Of a DNA stretch of 64,000 nucleotides, positions 50,824-59,115 are shown in pieces (within the stretch, counting starts at the first letter, position 1; each line of letters begins with the position of its first letter). The stretch is from FEN-299 sp963727765 (lineage in GTDB: Bacteria > Acidobacteriota > Vicinamibacteria > Vicinamibacterales > Fen-181), in the NCBI GenBank assembly GCA_963727765.1, contig CAVSGZ010000008.1:248001-312000 (forward strand), in the 5' to 3' direction. The notes under the pieces were generated by a model. That model was not told the origin of the DNA. It made no database searches and worked only from the letters and a program-made list of their open reading frames with translations. The translations under genes and the position numbers were made by a program.

Positions 50824-52036
50824 ATGACATCACAAATGACAGAACAGCGGGAATATGAACGTACCCACCCGTGGATCGATTTCAGTGTCGATCTCAGGCG
50901 GGCACCGATCGAGTTGTGGATGTTGCTTGGCGAAGCCCAGTCGAAGGTGGAGCATATCGCTGGGGTCCCGTTGCAGCCAGACGTGGCAAAGCGACTCCAT
51001 CAACTCTATCTGGCCAAGGGGGCGCTTGCGACGACGGCCATCGAAGGGAACACCCTGAGCGAGGCAGAGGCTCTCAACGTGGTGGAGGGAACAGCGAGCC
51101 TGCCGCCGTCGAAGGAGTACCTACAGAAAGAGATCGAGAACATTCTACAAGCGTGCAACAGGATGTTGCCTGAAATGGCGAGCGGCAATCTAGCTCCGCT
51201 CTCCGTCGAGTTGATTTGCGAGTACAACCGAACCGTGCTTCAGAATTTGGACCTTGGAGATCCCAAGATTGTACCGGGCGAGATCCGGCAGGTACTCGGT
51301 TGGCGTAGGTCGCTATCGTGCCGCGCCGGCTGCGGATTGCCGCTACCTTCTCGAACGTCTATGCGAATGGCTCAACGGCAGTGACTTCGACCCGCCCAGT
51401 TCGCAATGGGTCCTTGCCTACGCAGTAATCAAGGCAGTCATCGCGCATCTGTATATCGCATGGATTCACCCCTTTGGAGACGGAAACGGCCGAACGGCCA
51501 GACTGGCCGAGTTCAGGATCTTGGTATCGTCTGGGTTCTCGGCACCAGCCGCTCACATCTTATCCGACCACTACAACCAGACACGCGCCGAATACTATCG
51601 ACGACTTGAGCAGTCGAGCCGTGGCGCGGGAGACGAAGCGACTTTCGTCATCTACGCGGCGCAGGGATTGGTAGACGGACTTAAGCAGCAGCTTGACCTC
51701 ATTCAAGCGCAACAGCTCGTCGTGATGTGGCACGACTACGTACATGAACGGCTGCCCGGCCCTGGTGCCGTTGAGCATCGGCGCCGAACGCTCGTGTTCG
51801 CGCTCCCCGACAGTCCCGTGGCGGTCGAGCAGATAACACAACTGCCCACGCTTGTCGGCGCCTACCAAGAGCGCACCCCCCGCACGCTCGCGAGGGATCT
51901 GTCGGCCCTAACGAAACTCGGACTTATTGAGCGAACCAAGGGCGGCTATCGGACGAAGCGCGACATCATTCTTGCGTTCCTCCCGCTGCGTCGCCGGTCA
52001 CGGCCTGCCGCTTCTGACGCGGCCAAAGCAAACTGA
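50824..52036 (+). pseudogene. Fic/DOC-family AMPylase with winged-helix C-terminus, frameshifted
   Basis: The halves 50824-about 51290 and about 51292-52036 form one protein. The first has a Fic_N-like helix region and TTAIEGNTLSE, matching the inhibitory (S/T)xxxE(G/N) motif of class II Fic proteins. The second has the complete catalytic motif HPFGDGNGRTAR, whose His, Asp/Glu and Arg support adenylylation of target hydroxyls, and a C-terminal winged helix (TPRTLARDLSALTKLGLIER). They join between PGEIR and SVGVGRYR if one G of CAGG near 51290 is removed. With that correction length is about 403 residues, normal for the family. Start ATG 50824 or 50836. Left uncorrected, the N-terminal product ends at 51384 without the active site. 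Confidence 0.8.
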
Positions 52037-52256
52037 CTCACTACCCGGCGGCTGGTTGTCTGGCGGCTGGTCGTCTTGACGTCTGGCGTAGGCCAGGGCC
52101 ACACTTGGGTCGCTCTGAGGGGCGTGCGGCGCCGTTCACTTATGGAGCCGGAGGTGCGTCATGGTCGGCGAGGCAGTGGATTTTCAACTTCGAGAACAGC
52201 GCCCGGCCTTGCATCGTCACGGCCGACCGCTGCCAACGACCGTAGGTCCTTACTTC

Positions 52257-53333
52257 ATGTCAGCGCTCTTGCTCCTTGTTCTCCTAGCAACGACACCAGC
52301 ACCAGCCCGGCCTGCCGAGACCTCCATGAAGGGACCAATGACCCCGGAGTCGAGCGAGCGCGGCATCGTTCAGACGGCACAGAGCTCGCCAACTCAACCC
52401 GGCCCGAAAGTAAGCATCCTCTGGCTCCGTCAAGCCGTGGCGCGTGAGCCGGGGAACGCCCAGCGTCACTTCGCGCTTGCCGCCGAGCTTGAGCGCCAGG
52501 GCGATCTGGAGGGTGCCACTGAGGAGTTTCGCGAGGCCCTCCGCCTGAAGCCCGATGATCCGGAAATCCGTACGGCCTTGGGCGTGGTCCTGTTTCTGAG
52601 GTCAGAACGCGGCGCTGCGACTAAAGAACTGACTGAGGTGATCAAGTCGAACCCTGACTATGGCCCTGCGCATTATGAAATCGGGACGATGTGGTACAAG
52701 TCGAACGACCTGAGCCGAGCCATTCGCGAACTGCGTGAAGCGGTTCGTCTGATGCCCGGTGAGGCTTCGCCTCATTTGGTCTTTGCCCAAGTGCTTGATG
52801 CCGACGGTGACCGACAGGGTGCCATAACTGAGATTCGATTGGCAATTCAGTTGCAGCCGGACAACGCAGCCGCCCATCGGTTCCTCGCGACGGAACTTGC
52901 CAAGATAGGCGATCCCAACGGCGCCGTTTCAGAGTACCGGGCCGGACTGCGTATAGAGCCGGACGACGCCGACGCCCGCTTCGCCCTCGGAGAGCAGTTG
53001 TACGTGAAGGCCCTGCAAGCAGTAGCAGCTGCGGCAAAGGCGGCCGACCCACGGGGCTCCAAAGAGGCGTTCCAGCTTGCCTTGTTGAGTGCGCCCCTCT
53101 TGGGACCGACACGTGATGCGGTTGCCGAGTTCCGCAAGGCGGTAAGTCTGAGACCGGACTGGGCTAGAGCGCACTTTGCGCTGGCGCAGGCACTTGACCT
53201 CAACCGGGAGACATCTGCGGCACTTCTAGAATGCGCGAGCGCGATAGCCCTGGAGCCGACCAATTCTGAGTTCCTCGACAAGTTTCATCTGCTGGTCGAG
53301 AATCTCGCTGAACAGCAAAGGAGGCGAAAGTAA
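52257..53333 (+). CDS. Exported tetratricopeptide-repeat protein of the element
   Basis: A 358-residue protein with a signal sequence (MSALLLLVLLATTPAPARPA) and about eight TPR units (for example AQRHFALAAELERQGDLEGA, AHYEIGTMWYKSNDLSRAIR, AHRFLATELAKIGDPNGAVS), with a break around residues 255-285. It is probably a periplasmic or membrane-associated scaffold. The start is placed at the ATG directly before the signal; the frame extends further upstream to 52161. It is followed 55 bp later by a small lipoprotein gene, which suggests a functional pair. No enzyme domain is present. Confidence 0.75.
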   Translation: MSALLLLVLLATTPAPARPAETSMKGPMTPESSERGIVQTAQSSPTQPGPKVSILWLRQAVAREPGNAQRHFALAAELERQGDLEGATEEFREALRLKPDDPEIRTALGVVLFLRSERGAATKELTEVIKSNPDYGPAHYEIGTMWYKSNDLSRAIRELREAVRLMPGEASPHLVFAQVLDADGDRQGAITEIRLAIQLQPDNAAAHRFLATELAKIGDPNGAVSEYRAGLRIEPDDADARFALGEQLYVKALQAVAAAAKAADPRGSKEAFQLALLSAPLLGPTRDAVAEFRKAVSLRPDWARAHFALAQALDLNRETSAALLECASAIALEPTNSEFLDKFHLLVENLAEQQRRRK

Positions 53334-53388
53334 CATGCCGGAGCCGTCAAGCGTCTTCGCAGCTTGCAACGAAGGGAGTTGAGGCGAC

Positions 53389-53694
53389 GTGAACAGACCA
53401 GGAACGGACAGACGCGCAGTTCTGGTGCGTTTGACCAGTTGTGTGGTCATCGGCCTGAGCGGATGTGAGCAAGAGCCAAAGCCCGCCGCCACGGCCACCC
53501 TTGTGAACAACGAGCAAGTGAAGGCAGCGATGAATGAGCTGTCTAGCGCCATTGACGGGCTGGAGAGCGGTGTGGGGCAGTTTCAAACGGAGAATTGGAG
53601 GGACGTAGTGCCTGAAGTCGTCGCTGCATCAAACAACGTGGCAAGCGCCTTCTTAGGGCTGCGCAAGGCATTGGGCTACACCGACGCCAAGTAA
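53389..53694 (+). CDS. Small putative lipoprotein
   Basis: A 101-residue protein with a lipoprotein signal: a basic N-terminus, a hydrophobic stretch and the lipobox LSGC with Cys26. The mature part is helical (NNEQVKAAMNELSSAIDGLESG). GTG start at 53389, with GAAGGGAG 10 bp upstream. It is the last gene before the tRNA, downstream of the TPR gene. Function is unknown. Confidence 0.6.
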   Translation: MNRPGTDRRAVLVRLTSCVVIGLSGCEQEPKPAATATLVNNEQVKAAMNELSSAIDGLESGVGQFQTENWRDVVPEVVAASNNVASAFLGLRKALGYTDAK

Positions 53695-54124
53695 GGCACA
53701 CCGGCACCCAACTCACCGGCCGTCCTGCCGCTCGCGGGCTGGAGCATCGCGACGTCGCATTTTCCCACAGGGGGACTTGGAAGCCGAGACGAAACGAACA
53801 GCGAACAAAAGGCGAACTGGCCGCTGTGGACCTCGATGCTATCGGCGTCTTCTTCATATACACGGCCTATGGGCACCGGCGAAGAAGACGAGACAGAAAA
53901 AAAGACAGAGATCTCCGTTCGGGTCGCGTTTTCGCGCCTCTCTGCAGCCCCCACACCCCGGACAATGCACCGGACATGCAGAACCTGCGGCCCGCCAAGA
54001 CCCCGCTTCGACGCTCCGGCTGTGCGGTCGTTCAAGGGCCGTCTGAAACGCTCCGTTAGCTATTCGTTAGCCGTTCGGCCCGCGTACAACGAAAAGGCCC
54101 CGGTTCACGGGGCCTTTGTGGTTC
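53695..54124. other. Gene-free right end of the element
   Basis: This 430-bp stretch holds no convincing ORF; the longest frames are basic and low in complexity. It contains a purine-rich tract (AAGAAGACGAGACAGAAAAA, about 53881-53900) and the right GTTAGC repeat pair (54055-54074). It leads to attR at 54125. Confidence 0.45.
54055..54074 (+). repeat. Right-end GTTAGC direct-repeat pair
   Basis: GTTAGCTAT (54055-54063) and GTTAGCCGT (54066-54074) repeat the motif and the 11-bp spacing of the pair at 42245-42264. It lies 50 bp inside attR. Confidence 0.55.
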
Positions 54125-54145
54125 TGGTGCGGAAGAGGGGATTCG
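54125..54145 (+). repeat. attR within the tRNA-Leu 3' end
   Basis: Identical to 42099-42119 over 21 bp. It covers the CCA end, the 3' acceptor strand and part of the T arm of the tRNA. Recombination between the two copies would excise a circle of 12,026 bp. Confidence 0.85.
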
Positions 54146-54211
54146 AACCCCTACGCCCTTGCGGGCGCCAGCCCCTCAAGCTGGTGCGTCTGCCAGTTCC
54201 GCCACTTCCGC
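54125..54211 (-). tRNA. tRNA-Leu (anticodon GAG), with encoded CCA
   Basis: An 87-nt leucine tRNA on the minus strand: acceptor stem GCGGAAG pairing with CTTCCGC, anticodon stem CCAGC/GCTGG with loop TTGAGGG (anticodon GAG), a long variable arm, T-loop TTCGAAT and an encoded CCA. It is intact, and its 3' end is the integration site of the element to its left. Confidence 0.95.
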
Positions 54212-54227
54212 AATCTGAGGGGAAAAG

Positions 54228-54542
54228 CTACTTCTTCACGGGCGCCGGCGCCGCCGGGGCGCTCACCGGAGCCGCCGTCTTGCCGCTGACGACCGACGAG
54301 CCGCCGCCGCGCTGCCACAGGATGCCCAGGCCGATCGCGCCGATCATGAACAGCACGGCCGTCACGGTGGTGACCCGCGTGAGCAGCGTCGCCCCGGCTC
54401 GCGCGCCGAACGCCGTCTGGCTGCCGCTGCCGCCGAACGCGCTCGCGATATCGCCGCCGCGCCCCTGCTGCAGCAGGATCGCCATCAGCAGCACCAGGCA
54501 CACCACCACGTAGAGCACGGTCATCAAGTATTGAACAACCAC
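54228..54542 (-). CDS. secG: Preprotein translocase subunit SecG
   Basis: A 104-residue inner-membrane protein with two helices (TVLYVVVCLVLLMAILLQQG, TTVTAVLFMIGAIGLGILW) separated by the conserved GRGGDIASAFGGSGSQTAFGAR loop. SecG associates with SecYE and aids SecA-driven export. The GTG at 54542 is preferred because AGGTGAG lies about 5 bp upstream; ATG 54524 is an alternative. The C-terminal tail is Ala/Pro-rich. It follows tpiA, the usual order tpiA-secG, and the tRNA lies 16 bp downstream. Confidence 0.92.
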   Translation of the reverse strand: MVVQYLMTVLYVVVCLVLLMAILLQQGRGGDIASAFGGSGSQTAFGARAGATLLTRVTTVTAVLFMIGAIGLGILWQRGGGSSVVSGKTAAPVSAPAAPAPVKK

Positions 54543-54636
54543 GGCTACTCACCTAAGTCCCGGGGAACGTCCCGGGCAATTGCCCTACAAGGCTCAACAA
54601 CCCTGGGCGCCGCACCGCGAGGCCCAAGAGCCCATT

Positions 54637-54642
54637 ATTATA
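54637..54642 (-). promoter_or_regulatory. Possible -10 element for secG
   Basis: TATAAT on the minus strand overlaps the tpiA stop codon. No good -35 box is seen. The intervening leader contains two palindromes, GGGCAATTGCCC and a CCCGGG...CCCGGG hairpin (about 54558-54584). Confidence 0.4.
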
Positions 54643-55405
54643 TCCTGCCCGGCCGGCTCGCTGCCACGATTTCCGCGAACGCTTTCGGATCCAGGCTCGC
54701 GCCGCCCACGAGCGCGCCGTCTACGTCGGCCTGGCTCACCAATTCCCTCGTGTTCGCCGGCTTCACGCTCCCACCGTAGAGGATGCGGCACGCATCGCCG
54801 GCTTCCGCCCCGAACCACTCCCGCAGCCGCCCCCGGATGTGCGCGTGCGCCTCCTGCGCCTGCGCCGCCGTCGCGTTGCGGCCGGTGCCGATCGCCCACA
54901 CCGGCTCGTAGGCCACCGCGAGCGCGGCCACCTGGTTGGAGGACAGCCCGTCGAGGCCTGTCTGGATCTGGCGGTCGAGGACCGCGAGCGTCTCGTTGCG
55001 CTCCCGCTGCTCGAGCGTCTCTCCGATGCAAACAACCGGCGTCAGGCCGCCGGCGATCGCCGCCTTCGTTTTCCGGTTGACGTGCTCGTCGGTCTCGCCG
55101 AACTTGGTCCGCCGCTCGGAGTGGCCGACAATGACGAAGCGCGCGCCCGCCTCGCGCAGCATGCCGACGCTGACCTCGCCCGTGAACGCGCCCTCCGCCT
55201 CCCAGTAGAGGTCCTGGCCGGCGACGCCGATCCGCGTGCCGCGCGCCGCCTCGGCCGCCGCATGCACGGCCGTGAACGGCGGCGCCACGACGATCTCCAC
55301 GTCGTCGAGGTCGGAGACCAGGCCGGCGAACTCGCGGACGTAGGCGACCGCCCCGGCGACGGTCTTGAACATCTTCCAGTTGGCGGCGACGAGCGGTGTG
55401 CGCAT
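54638..55405 (-). CDS. tpiA: Triosephosphate isomerase
   Basis: A 255-residue glycolytic enzyme interconverting dihydroxyacetone phosphate and glyceraldehyde 3-phosphate. Catalytic residues are visible: Lys in AANWKMF, His in IVGHSERR, Glu in VAYEPVWAIGTG (with the flexible loop), and the phosphate-binding GGSVKPAN. The start at ATG 55405 gives normal length. It lies 7 bp after pgk and belongs to the gap-pgk-tpiA-secG operon. Confidence 0.95.
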   Translation of the reverse strand: MRTPLVAANWKMFKTVAGAVAYVREFAGLVSDLDDVEIVVAPPFTAVHAAAEAARGTRIGVAGQDLYWEAEGAFTGEVSVGMLREAGARFVIVGHSERRTKFGETDEHVNRKTKAAIAGGLTPVVCIGETLEQRERNETLAVLDRQIQTGLDGLSSNQVAALAVAYEPVWAIGTGRNATAAQAQEAHAHIRGRLREWFGAEAGDACRILYGGSVKPANTRELVSQADVDGALVGGASLDPKAFAEIVAASRPGRI

Positions 55406-55412
55406 AGGTGCT

Positions 55413-56603
55413 CTACTTGTTCGCGAGCGCCGCGACGCCCGGCAGCGTGCGCCCACCCAGGAATTCCAGCGACGCGCCGCCGCCGGTGGAAATGTGCGTG
55501 ATCCGGTCGGCCACGCCCGCCCTAGTCACCGCCGACACGGAGTCGCCGCCGCCGACGATCGTCGTCCCCTTCACGTCGGCGACCGCGCGCGCCAGCGCGT
55601 TGGTCCCGGCGTCGAACGGCGGGATCTCGAACACGCCCATGGGCCCGTTCCACACCACGGTTTTCGCGCCCGCCACCAGTGCCGAGAACGACGCGATCGT
55701 CTCGGGCCCGATGTCGACTCCGATCCGATCGCCGATCGACGCGTCGGTAACCGCCAGCGTCGCGTGCGGCGTGCCCGCCTCGAGCCTGTCGGCCACGACA
55801 TGATCGGTCGGCAGCGCGAGCTTCACGCCCCGGTCGTGGGCGTGGCCGGTGATCTGCCGCGCGGCGTCGAGCTTGTCGTCCTCGACGAGCGACTGGCCGA
55901 CGCCGAGTCCGCGCGATTTCAGGAACGTGTACGCCATCGCCCCGCCGATGCAGAGCGCGTCCACCTTGCCCAGCAGGTTCTCGATCACCTCGATCTTGTC
56001 CGACACCTTGGCGCCGCCCAGGATGGCGACAAACGGCCGGTCCGGCGCGCCGAGCGCCATGCCGAGGTAGCGGACCTCCTGCTCCATCAGCAGGCCGGCC
56101 GCCGGATGGGGCAGCAGCTTTGCGATCGCCTCGACCGACGCATGCGCCCGGTGGCTCGACCCGAACGCGTCGTTGACGTACGCGTCAGCCAGCGCCGCCA
56201 GCTGCGCCGCGAAGCCGGCGTCGTTCTTCTCCTCCTCGGGGTGGAACCGGAGGTTCTCGAGCAGCACGACGCGGCCGCCCTGCGCCGCCCGGGCCACGGC
56301 GGCCTCGGCCGCCGGCCCGACGCAGTCGTCCGCGAACTCGACCGGCCGCCCGAGCAGCTCAGAGAGCCGCGCGGCGACCGGCCTCAGCGTGAACTCGGCA
56401 TTCACCTTGCCCTTGGGGCGCCCGAGGTGCGAGGCCAGGATCACCGTCGCGCCGTGGTCGAGCGCGTAGACGATCGTCGGCATCGACGCCCGGATGCGCG
56501 TGTCGGAGGTGATCCGCCCGTCCTTGATCGGGACGTTGAAGTCCACGCGCAGGAACAGACGCTTGCCGGCGAGATCGAGGTCCTTGATCGACAGCTTGGC
56601 CAC
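55413..56603 (-). CDS. pgk: Phosphoglycerate kinase
   Basis: A 396-residue enzyme transferring phosphate from 1,3-bisphosphoglycerate to ADP. Family motifs are RLFLRVDFNVPIKDGRITSD, SHLGRPKGK, LLENLRFHPEEEKND, AILGGAKVSDKI, WNGPMGVFE and GGGDSVSAV. The GTG at 56603 (start AKLSIKDLDL) matches the family N-terminus; GTG codons at 56609 and 56615 would add two to four residues. It follows gap by 26 bp. Its order with gap and tpiA is the common bacterial glycolytic cluster. Confidence 0.95.
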   Translation of the reverse strand: MAKLSIKDLDLAGKRLFLRVDFNVPIKDGRITSDTRIRASMPTIVYALDHGATVILASHLGRPKGKVNAEFTLRPVAARLSELLGRPVEFADDCVGPAAEAAVARAAQGGRVVLLENLRFHPEEEKNDAGFAAQLAALADAYVNDAFGSSHRAHASVEAIAKLLPHPAAGLLMEQEVRYLGMALGAPDRPFVAILGGAKVSDKIEVIENLLGKVDALCIGGAMAYTFLKSRGLGVGQSLVEDDKLDAARQITGHAHDRGVKLALPTDHVVADRLEAGTPHATLAVTDASIGDRIGVDIGPETIASFSALVAGAKTVVWNGPMGVFEIPPFDAGTNALARAVADVKGTTIVGGGDSVSAVTRAGVADRITHISTGGGASLEFLGGRTLPGVAALANK

Positions 56604-56629
56604 GGGCACCCCCACGGTGAAAGGCCGAA

Positions 56630-57637
<1,008 letters not shown>

Positions 57638-57700
57638 TCGTGCCTCCTGCAGGAAGTGAGAAGCGGGGTGGTCGAACCGGTGCGCGCGCGAATCCCTTGT

Positions 57701-57706
57701 ATTATA
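57701..57706 (-). promoter_or_regulatory. -10 element of the gap-pgk-tpiA-secG operon
   Basis: TATAAT on the minus strand lies 63 bp upstream of the gap start in the divergent gap/waaA region. No convincing -35 hexamer is found at standard spacing. Confidence 0.5.
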
Positions 57707-57759
57707 GCGAAGGACCAGGCGGCCGGCGTTTTCTCGCGCGGCTGCGTCCGCCCTGTTCC

Positions 57760-59115
57760 ATGTACTTCCTCTATACCAGCGCCACCATCGTCCTGTTCGT
57801 CGCCCTGGCGCCGTATTTCGTCTATCAGGCGCTCCGGTACCGGAAGTACGTCATCAACCTTCGCCAGCGCTTCGGTTACCTGCCGGTGTCGTTCAACGTG
57901 GACGGCGAAGCGTCGATCTGGATCCATGCCGTCTCGGTTGGCGAAACGCTGACCGCGCGGGCGCTGGCCGCGGACCTGCGGCGGCGCTACCCGGGGCTCC
58001 GCCTCTTCGTGTCGACGACGACGATCGCCGGCCAGCAGGTGGCCTCTCGCGACATCCCGGAGGCCGACGCGGTGTTCTACTTTCCGCTCGACCTGCCGCA
58101 CATCGTGAAGCGAACGCTCCGCCTGGTGAAGCCGCGCCTGTTCGTCGTGATGGAAACCGAGATCTGGCCGAACCTGCTGCGGGCCTGCCACCTGGCCGGC
58201 GTGAGGACGGTGATGGCGAACGGCCGGATCTCGAACCGTTCGTACCCGCGCTACCGGCGGGTCAGGCGGCTGTTTGCGCGGGTCCTGGCCGACGTCGATC
58301 GGTTCTGCATGCAGTCGCGCGAATCGGCCGACCGGGTCATCGACCTCGGCGCCGACCCCTCCCGCGTGACGGTGACCGGGAACCTGAAGTTCGACTCGTT
58401 GAGAGCGGTCGCCGCCCAGGCGCCGGACCGGGGGATGCCGCGGGCGCTCCGCTTCTTCCGGTTCTCGGAGAACCGGCCAGTCGTGATCGCCGGATCGACG
58501 ATGCGCGGCGAGGAGGTGGCCGTGCTGAGGGCGTTCGGGCGCGTGCGGGCCAGTGTGCCGCGGGCCCTGCTCATCGTCGCGCCGCGCCATCCCGAGCGGT
58601 TCGACGAAGTCGAGCGACTGGCGCGCGAGGAGGGATTCCGGACCGTGCGGCGATCGTCGCTCACCATCGACGACGAGCCGGCAGCTGACGTGGTCCTGCT
58701 CGACACGGTCGGCGAGCTGGCGGAGTTGTACCGCATCGCGACGGTGGCCTTCGTCGGCGGCAGCCTGGTGCCGACCGGGGGCCACAACATCCTCGAGCCG
58801 GCGGTTTTTGGGAAACCGGTCCTGTTCGGGCCGCACATGGAGAACTTTGGGGAGATCGCGGCTGCCTTCCTCGAAGCCGGGGCGGCAGTACAGGTGAACG
58901 ACGAGTGGGAGTTCGAGGCCGCGCTGCGGGATCTGCTGCGCGACCCCGACCGGCGGGCCGCGCTCGGCCGGGCGGCGCGGGCGATCGTCGAGACCAACCA
59001 CGGGGCGCGCGAGCGCACGCTGGCGGCGATCGCCGAACTGCTGCCGCCGGGCGGTGCGCAGCCGACCCGTCCGTTCCGGGTCGTTCGCCGGTCGGGTCAG
59101 CAGGATCGTGTGTAG
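57760..59115 (+). CDS. waaA: 3-deoxy-D-manno-octulosonic-acid (Kdo) transferase
   Basis: A 451-residue membrane-anchored glycosyltransferase (GT30) adding Kdo to lipid IVA. There is an N-terminal membrane helix (TSATIVLFVALAPYFVYQAL), the catalytic glutamate in WIHAVSVGET, ETEIWPNLLRACHLAGV, ANGRISNRS, and the C-terminal VGGSLVPTGGHNILEPAVFGKP sugar-nucleotide motif. The ATG at 57760 precedes the helix directly. The stop codon (59113-59115) falls inside a 9-bp inverted repeat shared with the far side of the insertion element, so the last residues of WaaA may have been set by that insertion. Confidence 0.95.
   Translation: MYFLYTSATIVLFVALAPYFVYQALRYRKYVINLRQRFGYLPVSFNVDGEASIWIHAVSVGETLTARALAADLRRRYPGLRLFVSTTTIAGQQVASRDIPEADAVFYFPLDLPHIVKRTLRLVKPRLFVVMETEIWPNLLRACHLAGVRTVMANGRISNRSYPRYRRVRRLFARVLADVDRFCMQSRESADRVIDLGADPSRVTVTGNLKFDSLRAVAAQAPDRGMPRALRFFRFSENRPVVIAGSTMRGEEVAVLRAFGRVRASVPRALLIVAPRHPERFDEVERLAREEGFRTVRRSSLTIDDEPAADVVLLDTVGELAELYRIATVAFVGGSLVPTGGHNILEPAVFGKPVLFGPHMENFGEIAAAFLEAGAAVQVNDEWEFEAALRDLLRDPDRRAALGRAARAIVETNHGARERTLAAIAELLPPGGAQPTRPFRVVRRSGQQDRV

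Larger units (their letters stand above)
42099..54145. mobile_element. Integrative element in tRNA-Leu(GAG), about 12 kb
   Basis: A 21-bp direct repeat (42099-42119 and 54125-54145) bounds the region. The right copy is the 3' end of an intact tRNA-Leu, as expected for tyrosine-integrase insertion into a tRNA 3' end. The integrase gene lies directly inside the left end. Between the ends are a repressor-type XRE gene, an exonuclease, excisionase-like HTH genes, a D5/P4-type primase, an orphan protein, a Fic gene and TPR/lipoprotein cargo. No virion, terminase or conjugation genes are seen, so transfer probably depends on a helper, or the element is degenerate. Confidence 0.85.

Noticed and set aside
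53826..54059. 77-codon frame near the right end of the element
   Set aside because: Basic, low-complexity translation over a purine-rich tract, with no ribosome binding site or motif.
42099..54145. CRISPR array or complete prophage
   Set aside because: No regularly spaced repeat-spacer units, and no capsid, portal, tail or terminase genes; the few tandem repeats are inside a coding region or are regulatory half-sites.
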